From: Branchipolynoe longqiensis
Lineage: Eukaryota; Annelida; Polychaeta; Phyllodocida; Polynoidae
Length of the DNA stretch: 64,000 nt
Reading direction: 5' to 3'
Assembly: GCA_030323885.1 (NCBI GenBank)
Contig: CM059193.1
Coordinates: 96,650,852 to 96,714,851, forward strand
The notes beneath the pieces are model-generated. The model ran no database searches and was not told where the DNA came from. It saw only the letters and a program-made list of their open reading frames with translations. Position numbers and translations under genes: made by a program. This document shows, piece after piece, positions 21,680-30,844 of the stretch. Each line of letters opens with the position of its first letter. The first letter of the stretch is position 1.

Positions 21680-21962
21680 TCCTTTTTGACTGGAATGATG
21701 ACGTCACTGTTCAGGTTGAACTCATTTGACCTTTTTGACTGGAATGATGACATCACTGTTCAGGTTCTACCCATTGTATGTTTGCAGGATTTTAGGTTGA
21801 ACTCATTTGACCGTTTTGACTTGAATGATGACGTCACTGTTCAGGTTGAACTCATTTGACCTTTTTGACTGGAATGATGACGTCACTGTTCAGGTTCTAC
21901 CCCTTGCATGTTTGCAGGATTTTAGGTTGAACTCATTTGACCTTTTTGACTGGAATGATGAC
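21680..21962 (+). promoter_or_regulatory. CRE + DR4-like repeat array, copy 3
   Basis: Inverted relative to copies 1 and 2. TGACGTCA is at 21699-21706, 21829-21836 and 21878-21885. TGAACTCATTTGACCT (DR4 on the other strand) is at 21717-21732, 21847-21862 and 21928-21943. The gap begins inside the array; a 15-nt exon and polymerase-like gene would be expected inside the gap if this copy is like the others. Confidence 0.5.
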
Positions 21963-22459
21963 NNNNNNNNNNNNNNNNNNNNNNNNNNNNNNNNNNNNNN
22001 NNNNNNNNNNNNNNNNNNNNNNNNNNNNNNNNNNNNNNNNNNNNNNNNNNNNNNNNNNNNNNNNNNNNNNNNNNNNNNNNNNNNNNNNNNNNNNNNNNNN
22101 NNNNNNNNNNNNNNNNNNNNNNNNNNNNNNNNNNNNNNNNNNNNNNNNNNNNNNNNNNNNNNNNNNNNNNNNNNNNNNNNNNNNNNNNNNNNNNNNNNNN
22201 NNNNNNNNNNNNNNNNNNNNNNNNNNNNNNNNNNNNNNNNNNNNNNNNNNNNNNNNNNNNNNNNNNNNNNNNNNNNNNNNNNNNNNNNNNNNNNNNNNNN
22301 NNNNNNNNNNNNNNNNNNNNNNNNNNNNNNNNNNNNNNNNNNNNNNNNNNNNNNNNNNNNNNNNNNNNNNNNNNNNNNNNNNNNNNNNNNNNNNNNNNNN
22401 NNNNNNNNNNNNNNNNNNNNNNNNNNNNNNNNNNNNNNNNNNNNNNNNNNNNNNNNNNN
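21963..22459. other. assembly gap
   Basis: 497 undetermined bases. Left edge: CRE/DR4 array. Right edge: terminus of the GC-rich hairpin element. Its stated size may be arbitrary. Confidence 1.
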
Positions 22460-22483
22460 AGCGTAATGCTTCGCATTACGACC
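22460..22483 (-). repeat. hairpin terminus of a GC-rich element hidden by the gap
   Basis: CGTAATGC-TTC-GCATTACG is a perfect 8-bp hairpin followed by ACC. On the minus strand this is the GGTCGTAATGC end seen at 16979 and 44940. Directly after it the LINE sequence resumes at AATAAAC, so an element of this family inserted into the LINE. Confidence 0.65.
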
Positions 22484-23026
22484 AATAAACTTAAAGAAAT
22501 TGAACCATCTGTGGGAAAACCACCACAGACTCATGCGGGAGGTCGGCGGGACCAAGTAGTCCTTAGCCGCTGCTGTATTGGCCACTCATGGCGTACACAT
22601 GCTTTTCTGCTCAAGGGGGAACCTCCCCCTGAATGTATTGGGTGTCAGTCCCCGCTGACACTCAAACACATTTTACTAAGTTGCGTTGATTTGATGGCCC
22701 CGCGCCAACAGTTCTACACTGCAGACAGTATGCATGACCTTTTTACTAAGGTAAAACAGGAAAATATTTTAGCCTTTTTGAGGGCAGCTGGACTGTACCA
22801 CCTCATATAGTTTACTAAATAGATTCTATCAATTATTAATAAAACTGTTCTTTTTCTATGGGAATTTGTTTCCCTTGACCACAAATATATGATTGTGAGC
22901 TTTCTAATTTAATGAGTGTCTATTGGCACATAATTGATTGTCTGCTTTTACATGTAAAAGCGATGGTTTGAACAAAAAACAAACATTTCTCGCCATGAAT
23001 ATGGCCTATGCTGCCGACACGGCGTA
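22484..23026 (+). mobile_element. I-clade-like LINE, 3' end, copy interrupted by the hidden element
   Basis: Matches 14354-14898 of the fuller copy: the end of ORF2 with the Cys/His block (22487-22810, open to TAG) and the 3' UTR. It stops at GGCGTA, short of the CAAT tail, where a hairpin junction begins. Confidence 0.85.
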
Positions 23027-23028
23027 TT

Positions 23029-23092
23029 GAATACGACTCCTCACTCCTGCCCCGCGGAGTGAGGAGTCGTATTCTATGAGCCATTCTTTGTG
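23029..23092. repeat. 19-bp perfect hairpin with a copied YR-element RNase H fragment
   Basis: GAATACGACTCCTCACTCC (23029-23047), loop TGCCCCGC, then the exact reverse complement (23056-23074). From about 23043 to 23090 the sequence equals 27157-27204 in the RNase H of the intact YR element. The left arm is therefore an inverted copy of part of that fragment. Confidence 0.85.
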
Positions 23093-23096
23093 TGTT

Positions 23097-24374
23097 TTAT
23101 AGCATACAATCATGTGATCGAGCACTCCATTGTGGGGCATACATGTTCCTGCCTAGGTCCATCAGTGAAGCTAGAACACCCGCTCGATACACAAACAGTG
23201 AGTCTAGCAGTGTGAATGTCATGTCCAGCATGAAGGCATAGTTCTTTGAGACTGTTTCACTACAGAATCTAAGGAAATCAGTGAGTGTTAACTGGTGAAC
23301 TGGAACACCTGCTGCCATATTCTACCGAATATATGGCAAAAGTAGTTCAGCAGCCCATGATTCACGGGGATTGCGGGCAAGGGTGAAGCCCTTGTGATGA
23401 TCAGTGACTTTCTTGGCCGATCTGTTAGCATTTTCTGATCGGTAGTTGAAGATCTCAACCAAGGTCTCCCAATAAGGGACCCACATCAATTTGACAAACC
23501 CCTTCAGCATGTTCATTTCAATGTGGCCTGGATCAGGTTGCAAAATGAGCCACTCAAACTCTTGTATCAAGGCAGATGCCTCACCCACAGCCTCATGGGC
23601 TGACTGATGTTTCTGTCCAGCAGGGTGCCCAAAGTGTGTCATTGCACACTGAACACACATACAACTTCTCAATTAGTTGGTAACCCATGACATATGGAAG
23701 TCCATCACAGACAACAGTCATCCACTCCCTCTGTCCACCATGCCGTCTGAAACCTGCTTGCTTTCCGATCTCACAGAAAACGTATGCCACTGCTTCATAG
23801 GAGCATGGATTCACAAAGACAGGCTTCCCTACTGTTAATTTGGGTCGTTGTCCAGTGTGCATTTTGGAGAGGTGAGAGTAGGGACTGCTGTCTGTGCTAC
23901 AAGGTGTAAATGACAGCTTGTATGTATCATCAGTATGTTTGTTGATGAGCACTCGGACTTCATCTGGGGCTGCTTGTAATGTCTGCTTCTTGCTTCCCTT
24001 CTTTGATGTGCTTGTTGTCTTAGTCTGCAACCTCAGTGATGCAATATTCTGCTGACATTTATGACATATTTGACAACACTTTGGTATTGAATCATAACCA
24101 CATCCAGGCCATTTCTTAAATGTATTTGACTGCTCTTTTTGGCAACCAGCTTGTCAATTTGATCAGAAATTATGTCCATCTCCATATCAACAATCTGCTC
24201 GGCAGCAACTCTTCGCAGGATAGGCTCTAACCAGTGAGTAAGGTGCTGGTTAAAGTAGGTATCACGGTCTATTGGATTGGTTCCAGCTTTTTTCACTTTG
24301 ACTGCCATTGCCTCTATATCTGTGCTCCACATCCATTCAGAAGGTAGCAGATTAGGCCGGTGTTGAAGATATTT
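23097..24374 (-). pseudogene. uncharacterised multicopy animal protein, C-terminal exon, disrupted
   Basis: The exon begins at 24374 after the acceptor CCTTTTCTTTCAG. Readable in order: W-M-W-S-T-D-I-E at about 24335, a Cys-rich block (C-C-Q-I-C-H-K-C) at about 24060, F-V-N-P-C-S-Y-E-A, P-Y-V-M-G-Y at about 23680, then P-G-H-I-E-M-N-M-L-K-G-F at about 23540, V-T-D-H-H-K-G-F at about 23400 and a C-terminal Y-A-F-M-L-D block at about 23240. The last blocks match a large family of unknown function that I recall from lancelet, cnidarian and mollusc genomes. Frame changes near 24150 (at an A run) and near 23650, plus an in-frame TAG at 23322-23324, break it. The N-terminal exon is at 35968-36631 on the same strand. 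Confidence 0.55.
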
Positions 24375-24839
24375 CTGAAAGAAAAGGCCTAACTCAATTC
24401 TAAATCTATTACAGGTAGTCTTCAAATAAATGCAATGTTGTGGAAATGCAAGATAAGTAGGTTTCAAGAATAGTATATACAAAATGTGTATTTCCATGAA
24501 AGAATGGGTAACCTCATAACATCACAAAAAGACTAGCTTTTATAGCATACAATTATTCTTCATTTTCCCATCAAACTGACACTTGCTGCATATAACTCCG
24601 CCAATAATGGATGCTCAAGAAAGGCCGTTTCATGTGAATATAGCATGATAACATTTAAATTTGCAGGATATTCCGATGGTCATGAATTAATTCTTTGCCA
24701 GCCGATATCTCCATTACTAGTCAAATGAATTAATTCTTTGTCGACAGATACGGGATCCACCAGAGTCTGCTATGAGTACCCTTGTAAAATACCTCATTTG
24801 GACAGTGCTGTATAGCAACTACTTATCTACATATCTGAT
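24375..24839. other. intron remnant, no gene seen
   Basis: AT-rich. It contains only the polypyrimidine tract and acceptor of the neighbouring exon. Probably the intron into which the YR retrotransposon inserted. Confidence 0.5.
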
Positions 24840-25165
24840 AATTCACTAAGGCGGAGACTCGACTGGTTATAATGGCGTTTATTTGATGAATAATAATCTA
24901 GTAACAGGCTAGTCAATAATCATGGAACAATGGATCTACTGTTAAGGTAACACTTTAAAATGTACTATGAGTCGGGCTTTGAGTGCGCCAGAAAGTGTGC
25001 ACTGACTGAAGGGTGTCCCAGCGGAGGTTCGGCGGCAATTGTTTGTGCCTGGTTTCCCGACCTCAATGGCGGGAAGGTGTTGCTCTTCCGGCCAGATCAA
25101 AGGACCGAATGACCAGGCCAGATTACCCGATCCTATAACCCTCCCGGACACAAAACCCATTCAAT
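24840..25165 (-). repeat. split direct repeat B2 of the intact YR element
   Basis: Starts AATTCACTAAGGCGGAGACT, identical for about 100 bp to B1 at 25456 and then diverging by small indels. It forms the outer 3' end of the element. Confidence 0.85.
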
Positions 25166-25199
25166 GGTGTGGGAGGGTGGAGGTAAAATATAAAGGCGT

Positions 25200-25455
25200 T
25201 AGTTGACTGGATGGCGGGTGGTCGCTGAGTGGCGAGCAGCTCAGTGTCCGTTCGGTCGCCGACTTAGGCAAGTCCATTATGGAGGGGTGGCCGGGGGTGA
25301 GGGGAGGAGGGGTGTGGGGAGCAGGGCGGTGCCCATCGTGGGAGGTCCCGGGTTCGAACCCGAAATGGTGGGGGTGGAGGAGGCTTGCGCCTGGTAGCCC
25401 AGTGTCGCCGTCTCATCCCCGCCCGTGAATTACCCATGTTAAATTTAACATGTAC
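25200..25455 (-). repeat. split direct repeat A2 of the intact YR element
   Basis: Matches A1 (30845-31142), most strongly over GAGCAGGGCGGTGCCCATCG and onward to the terminal palindrome. Contains CGGGTTCGAACCCG at 25348-25362, a perfect tRNA T-arm/B-box-like hairpin. Confidence 0.85.
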
Positions 25456-25757
25456 AATTCACTAAGGCGGAGACTCGACTGGTTATAATGGCGTTTATTT
25501 GATGAATAATAATCTAGTAACAGGCTAGTCAATAATCATGGAACAATGGATCTACAATGTTAGGGCTAATCACTTAATGTACTATTAGTCGGCTATGGTG
25601 CCAGAAAGTGTCCTTGCTGAAGGGTCGCAGCGGAGGTTCGGCGTCAATTGTTCGTGCCAGGTTTCCCGCCCTCAATGGGGGAAGGTGATGCTCTTCCCGG
25701 CCCAGACAAAGACCGATGACCAGGCCAGCATTTACCCAAATCCTACAACCAATTAAT
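25456..25757 (-). repeat. split direct repeat B1 of the intact YR element
   Basis: Copy of B2, lying directly after the recombinase stop on the minus strand. Small differences from B2 indicate time since insertion or imperfect template switching. Confidence 0.85.
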
Positions 25758-26652
25758 GGTAGGGTTCGGGCGGTGCCGCTGGGCGGAGATAGGCACGTAC
25801 CGCGCCTGAGGACCAGGCCCCCAGTGCCATGATGTCGGGCACCGGTCGCCCTTCAGCCTGGCATGCCTGTGCCCCTCCCCTCCGGAGGCTATGGAGGGTG
25901 TACCCCTCGGTGTTGGGCACGCCGATGCCCTTAAGTGCCATTTTAAGGGCCCTCTGTAGGCATGCTGGTGGGAGAGGACCGCCCGCCGGTAGGAGGAAAG
26001 CGGGGCCGTCTGGTGGCGGGCTTTGCCCGTCCCGGTACCTGAGCCAGGCCGCGAGGGGGCATAGTCCAGAGCCCGGCAGGGCCGGGACAAGGATGGTGAA
26101 GGGTTGCCCCACCCTCCATCGCGTCTTGGTGGTGTTCACTATTACCCTCAAGCCCCTTTGGTCCGTCTGGATGTCCCGTGCCCGGAGAGTATGTCTGTCG
26201 CCTCCCGGCCCGGATGTGGTTAGGATGTTCCCCTGCCTGAGAAGGGTCGCGTATCCGAGAAGGAGGGCCGCAACCAGGACGTCTGCGGCCTGGCCCGCAC
26301 CACGCAGGTAACGAACAACCCCGGCGAGGTCGGTTGGTGTTAGGGGGGGGGCCGGCCTCGGGATGTGTTGGGATGCCCTCTGGATCCCCCTTTTCATGAG
26401 TCCGGTCTGGTAAGTGTCGAACTGGTTTGGGCTCCCTCCCAGGAGCTGGACGCTCGTTCTCGCACCGCTTATGTAGGTCAGTGCCGCACCCGGCGACGCC
26501 AGGGTCTCGTGGAGGTGGGATATATATGCGAGGATGTCGTACTGCCCTGGTATGGCTGGGTTGAAGCCATTTGCCGCCGCGAAGTTGGTGTATTTCTTGA
26601 ATTGTGCGGCTTTGTTCTTCCAGGTCCCCGGCGCCAGCCCAGCAAGGTACAC
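25753..26652 (-). CDS. tyrosine recombinase (YR) of the Ngaro-type retrotransposon
   Basis: About 299 residues, possibly longer at the start. The N-terminal core-binding domain (L-A-P-G-T-W-K-N at 6-13) is followed by the catalytic domain: Arg139 (L-L-R-Q-G-N), His254 and Arg257 (H-S-L-R-R-G-G), Trp280 (G-A-W) in the His/Trp position, and nucleophile Tyr288 (R-A-Y-L). It would integrate the circular cDNA by strand exchange, replacing the usual DDE integrase. No good ATG opens it. A splice-acceptor-like CTCTCTTCCCAG lies just upstream (about 26692), so it may be expressed by splicing from the RT or gag message. The frame has no defect. Confidence 0.85.
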   Translation of the reverse strand: MYLAGLAPGTWKNKAAQFKKYTNFAAANGFNPAIPGQYDILAYISHLHETLASPGAALTYISGARTSVQLLGGSPNQFDTYQTGLMKRGIQRASQHIPRPAPPLTPTDLAGVVRYLRGAGQAADVLVAALLLGYATLLRQGNILTTSGPGGDRHTLRARDIQTDQRGLRVIVNTTKTRWRVGQPFTILVPALPGSGLCPLAAWLRYRDGQSPPPDGPAFLLPAGGPLPPACLQRALKMALKGIGVPNTEGYTLHSLRRGGAQACQAEGRPVPDIMALGAWSSGAVRAYLRPAAPPEPYH

Positions 26653-26728
26653 TCGTAGGATCTTCCTGTGCGTCTCGTCCGGGTAACCTGGGAAGAGAGG
26701 TGCAATTTAGCGAGCTTGCCAGGTTACC

Positions 26729-28978
26729 CTATAGTCCCTCGGTTAAGATGTTATTGAAAGATGCATGAATTTCAGTGAGGCCCAACTCGTTACAAGCGGA
26801 CTGCGCTATGAGGCTTGCACCTTTATCAAATGCGCGTCTGCTCAGGGCGTCAGCGAGGACGAGATCTCTGCCAGCTTTGTGCCGTATTTCGATCTGGCAA
26901 GACCTGGTTGCAGCGAACAGGCAGATCTCCCTGGCACAGGCCGTCAAAACCATGTCACTGCCTGCTCCGGAGGAGAGTACTTTCTGGCTGGCTTCATTGT
27001 CCGTGTTGACGACAATGTTGTAGTCCTCTGGTTGTTCTGGGGCGAGTGTTTTGATGGCGACTATCAAGTTCAGGGCTTCGAGGTGGGCAATGTTGGTGGT
27101 CTTCGCGATGGTCTCCTCGTCGTACTCATGTCCGTAGAAGCTCTTTGGGGAGTAGGCTCCTGCCCCGCGGAGTGAGGAGTCGTATTCTATGAGCCATTCT
27201 TTGCGTTTTTCTTTCTGCAGGAGGATGAGCCTGTTTGACCTCCGGGCAAACGCTAAGAACCATTTGATGTCCGCCCTGAGACCGATGGTGACCGGCTGCC
27301 TGCCCTTATAGGGGGCTTCTCTGAGGGCTTCGAATATTCTTGACATGAATCTTCGTGCCGGCTCCACGCATCGAGCGATGTGGTGGAGTTTTCCTGCGAG
27401 CCTCTGTATCTCCCTGCGTGTGGTGGTGGCCCTGCTCATCCATAATGCACATTCTTCCATTACGTCGTCCATCTTATCGTCGGGTATCGTGACTCGCATA
27501 TCCTCGGAGGATATCTTGAAGCCCAGCCATTCGAGTGTCTTTGTTGGCGGCGTACATTTTGTGGGGGCCAGTTCGAGGCCTAACCTGTCAGCTAATGCTT
27601 TGACGTCATCATAGGCTGCCTGTGCGTCTTCTTTTGTGGGGGCCACCCCGACGAAATCGTCCAGGTAGCAATGGACGAAATGGCCATTTTTCCTTAGTAG
27701 GTACACCAGCGCCCCGGTGGTGCGTGCGCATGCGAGGGATGACGTCCTGCAGCCGAATGGTGGTGCTGTATCGATGTAGGGCTTTCCTTCCAGGGATATG
27801 CCTAGCAGTGGTGTTGACAATGGGCAGGTCCTCAGCTGTCGGTATGCCCTTGCGAGGTCGGCTGTCCATATATATGCATCTTGGCCAATCCTCGCCACCT
27901 CGTCGGCCGCATCCATTATGTTTGGTAGGGTGTAGGTTGAAGGCGCGCCCTGGTAGTAGCCCCTTCTTATCCCGGCATTGACACTGTTTCCTCTTGGCCA
28001 TGTGAGGTCCACTATCACGCGTAGCTTGGTAGAGTTTTTCTTTGGCCTTGTCATGAGTGGGCTAGTCTGGCTCCATGAGCCAAATGGTGGCTCGTTGAAC
28101 GGACCGATGATTGCACCATGCCCTATCTCAGTCTGGATGTAGTCTCTGATAGCCTCGAGTTGATGTTTTTCTCTAGCGTGGTTCGTTGATGTTGGTTTTG
28201 GCGGCTGTCGTGCGGTGTAGTCCACCGGCCATCCGAACTCCAAGTAGTCCACTATTATATTATCATGATATTCTGTCAGCATGCTCCTCCACTCTGGTAT
28301 CTTCAGTGCCGATGGGACTGGTATGCGGGCTCCTAGGTGGTTGGGTAGCGTCGTGTCTCTTATTGTGTTGTACGTGTCCCTGAAGGTCTTGTGTGCTTCC
28401 CATATATCCTGCTTTGGGTATGGCCATATCTCGTTAACGGTCGTTCTGTATTGGTGTGGGTTTGGAGGGGGGAGGGTAAATGCCGCCGCGTCCCACGTCT
28501 CATCGTCGGTAGTCGCGCCGTATCTCACGTCCCCGTTCGTTTCTGCTCCTGTTGTGCACGTTTGTTTGGCGTCCCCATTGTTGTTTGTGTTCCTCTGTTT
28601 GTTGTGGTTGAGTATGCTACCGTCACTGTCTGCGTCCTCCCCGTCTGTTGTCTGGTGGCTGTGGCCCGCGTCAGCCGCCTGCTGGGTAGCTGTGTCACCC
28701 TCTGTGGTGGCGCCATCTGTCGTTTCGCTATGGCGTGTGCCCCTTGTTTCATCTCCGTTCTGCCTGGTGTCATCTTTTTGTTTGGGGTTTGCGTTCTTGT
28801 CCTTGTCTTGGTCATTGTTGCATTCGGGGACGTTTTTTCTTCCTTGGTCATGTATGTTGTGGGCTTGGTTTTTAGGTTGGGTGGGTTTGGTTCCACGTGG
28901 CGTCGATCCTGCGTTTTCATTGGCGTCTGGTTTCCCGCGCTCTACTATTTGGCGGGAACCGGTGGCGTCGGTCGCCAT
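26729..28978 (-). CDS. reverse transcriptase / RNase H polyprotein of the Ngaro-type retrotransposon
   Basis: 749 residues starting at ATG 28976-28978. The first about 190 residues are hydrophilic low complexity (Asn/Asp/Gln/Thr-rich). RT runs from about 200 to 520: L-E-F-G-W-P near 250, M-T-R-P-K-K-N near 305, D-L-A-R-A-Y-R-Q-L-R near 375 and catalytic Y-L-D-D-F-V-G near 437-443. RNase H follows with its acidic residues (E-Y-D-S near 600, H-L-E-A near 635, N-T-D-N near 655, A-D-A-L-S-R near 705). It makes cDNA from element RNA in the gag particle. No frame defect. It ends TAG, 77 nt before the recombinase frame. Confidence 0.9.
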   Translation of the reverse strand: MATDATGSRQIVERGKPDANENAGSTPRGTKPTQPKNQAHNIHDQGRKNVPECNNDQDKDKNANPKQKDDTRQNGDETRGTRHSETTDGATTEGDTATQQAADAGHSHQTTDGEDADSDGSILNHNKQRNTNNNGDAKQTCTTGAETNGDVRYGATTDDETWDAAAFTLPPPNPHQYRTTVNEIWPYPKQDIWEAHKTFRDTYNTIRDTTLPNHLGARIPVPSALKIPEWRSMLTEYHDNIIVDYLEFGWPVDYTARQPPKPTSTNHAREKHQLEAIRDYIQTEIGHGAIIGPFNEPPFGSWSQTSPLMTRPKKNSTKLRVIVDLTWPRGNSVNAGIRRGYYQGAPSTYTLPNIMDAADEVARIGQDAYIWTADLARAYRQLRTCPLSTPLLGISLEGKPYIDTAPPFGCRTSSLACARTTGALVYLLRKNGHFVHCYLDDFVGVAPTKEDAQAAYDDVKALADRLGLELAPTKCTPPTKTLEWLGFKISSEDMRVTIPDDKMDDVMEECALWMSRATTTRREIQRLAGKLHHIARCVEPARRFMSRIFEALREAPYKGRQPVTIGLRADIKWFLAFARRSNRLILLQKEKRKEWLIEYDSSLRGAGAYSPKSFYGHEYDEETIAKTTNIAHLEALNLIVAIKTLAPEQPEDYNIVVNTDNEASQKVLSSGAGSDMVLTACAREICLFAATRSCQIEIRHKAGRDLVLADALSRRAFDKGASLIAQSACNELGLTEIHASFNNILTEGL

Positions 28979-29280
28979 CTTGTCTTTTCTGTCAGCGGCG
29001 GTTGCTATGGAGGCCCGCCTCCTGGGTTTTACCGCCTGTATCGTTGGCAGCGTCCTCTCTGTTCTGTATCTTTCTGTGGTGCTTCATAAGTTGTATGGTA
29101 GTGACCGAGTTCTTGCGTGTAATTTGGTCGCGATGCTAGTTATGTCGTGTGGGGTGAGGGTTCTTGCTCCCTTGTTTTCCTCGTGATTTGTTCTATCCCA
29201 CGCCATTTTTTGTTTGCCTTGGCTTCGTCCGTAGTTTACTGGCTCCTCCGCATCGGCTGCTTCCTTTGAGGAGCCAGTGT

Positions 29281-30567
29281 CTAAAAACCCTGTGGTTGCT
29301 GTTGTGTGGGTGTGACTGTGTTCGCTGCATTCTCCTGGGCTTGCTGTGGTGGCTTCCTCTCCAGGAAACGTTTTTTATTGAGACAGTTCATTTCCTTGTG
29401 ACCGTTTGCCCGCCTGTATTTATTAGCGCACCATGCACAGACATGCGCCTTCCTGTCTGGCATGTCGCCGTGTGATGCTGGGAACGTGCACTCGGTTCCC
29501 CAGTTCCATATGTTGCACGGTTTTCCATCCACTTCCCGGTTAAAGTCGTTTCTATATTCATATTGGGTTGTTGTTGTCTGGGGTTGTGGGTTGCTGCTAA
29601 CCGCTGACTGGCGATGGTTACAGTGGTGGTTGCATGTTCTGTCTGCTCCGAGCCTTGAGCCTACTGCGATGGCGTCTCGTTGCATGTCTTTTATGGCGTA
29701 GCTGTCCGTCCAGACGTGCGGTATCCGCCCGTCTTCGATCATAGAGAACACAAGCTCCGACCAGCTTCGACATGTGTCCCACTCCCACGTTGTGGCCATG
29801 TTAGCTAGCTGGTGTATGTGACTAGCTATCGGCTGTCTCCAGCTGTTCGGTGTGGTTATTTCACTTGCCATTCTGGAGAGCGCTGGTATGTATTCAGCCC
29901 ATGTCGCCTCGCCCAGTCCTACTTTCTCTTTCTTTTCGCCTCTGATCACGTAAGTATGGGGGAGCAAGCTGACTTTACCTCTCTTTTTGCCGATCGCTGT
30001 CCCCGTGGCTGCTAGCAGTTCATTGATCGCTTCGGTCCTCTCGTCGTTACTTTGGTCGTTCTGCTGCATGTGTTGTTGGCCTGCGGTGTAGTTGTTGGTG
30101 GCTTGGTCGTTGTTGAACGGCTGGGTGAACTGCATCACGGGGAAGGGTTGCCTACTTGTTGCGTCGGTATACATCTGGATCGTGTTCGCCGTCGGCTGCG
30201 TCATGCTCATGTGGGTCGTTCCCATTGGCGCGCTCAGTGGTCTGGCCGTTGTGGCTGTGGCGGCCACGCTGGCTGTGTTCCCGCCAAAACTTTCGCGGGG
30301 CGTGGGGACGCTACCTAACTGGGTCACGCCGTCTGCACGCCTCCCGGTCTCTGCCCTTGTTTCCAACGCTTCCATCCGAGTCATGAGATCGTCCTTTAGA
30401 TCCCTTATCTGTGCGGACATGACGTTTTGGATTGCTTGTAGCATCGTGTCTTCTATTGGGGGGTCTATCTCTATGTTTTGTCCGTCAACGACTTCCTCCG
30501 TGCTCTGCCTTCGCTTGGCGCCGCGAGTCGGTGTGATCAATGTCGGTTGACGCACTGCGGTGTTCAT
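29281..30567 (-). CDS. gag-like structural protein of the Ngaro-type retrotransposon
   Basis: 428 residues from ATG 30565-30567. A short basic head is followed by a predicted helical stretch (about 40-75) and a Thr/Met/Gln-rich linker. The conserved block at about 215-300 includes W-A-E-Y-I-P-A-L and W-S-E-L-V-F-S-M-I-E-D-G. A C-terminal Cys/His cluster at about 350-400 (C-N-I-W-N-W-G-T-E-C ... H-V-C-A-W-C-A ... G-H-K-E-M-N-C) likely binds RNA. The same cluster is found in the fragments at 11086 and 18270. It should form the particle that packages element RNA. Intact. Confidence 0.75.
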   Translation of the reverse strand: MNTAVRQPTLITPTRGAKRRQSTEEVVDGQNIEIDPPIEDTMLQAIQNVMSAQIRDLKDDLMTRMEALETRAETGRRADGVTQLGSVPTPRESFGGNTASVAATATTARPLSAPMGTTHMSMTQPTANTIQMYTDATSRQPFPVMQFTQPFNNDQATNNYTAGQQHMQQNDQSNDERTEAINELLAATGTAIGKKRGKVSLLPHTYVIRGEKKEKVGLGEATWAEYIPALSRMASEITTPNSWRQPIASHIHQLANMATTWEWDTCRSWSELVFSMIEDGRIPHVWTDSYAIKDMQRDAIAVGSRLGADRTCNHHCNHRQSAVSSNPQPQTTTTQYEYRNDFNREVDGKPCNIWNWGTECTFPASHGDMPDRKAHVCAWCANKYRRANGHKEMNCLNKKRFLERKPPQQAQENAANTVTPTQQQPQGF

Positions 30568-30844
30568 GTTTGCGGCTCCTCATAGACTTGCGTCATGAGT
30601 CCAGAACCCCCATTGTTTTGGTTCTTCGATGAGTTCAGCCGTTGCGCAATGACACGTAGCAGTTTGACTGCCATTTGTGGTGTGGGCTTGCGAATCGTGT
30701 GTCCTATTGAACGTTTACCGTTTCGTAATTGCGTTCGTTACGATTTAGAGGGCGTCGCCTTAAGTGGTCGTCTGCAGAGAGTAAAGCTGTACACAGGCCG
30801 TGGGATTTCTTTTTGCGGAGGGGGGCGGGGGGGAGAGGTGACAA

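Larger units (their letters stand above)
17370..21962. repeat. right arm of large inverted repeat
   Basis: Reverse-complement partner of 5423-9205. It is longer because it keeps about 800 bp (17960-18765) missing from the left arm. It ends at the assembly gap, where a repeated sequence very probably broke the assembly. Confidence 0.85.

Noticed and set aside
21825..22585. Open frames running through the undetermined bases
   Set aside because: They are open only because the gap has no stops; they are not evidence of genes.
25340..25370. A tRNA gene at GGTTCGAACCC
   Set aside because: No acceptor or anticodon stems and no A-box upstream. The motif is part of the retrotransposon A repeat.
28281..29186. 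Long hydrophobic open frame on the plus strand, membrane-protein-like
   Set aside because: It is antisense to the hydrophilic, low-complexity N-terminus of the RT polyprotein. Hydrophobicity follows from reading that composition backwards, and there are no family motifs.
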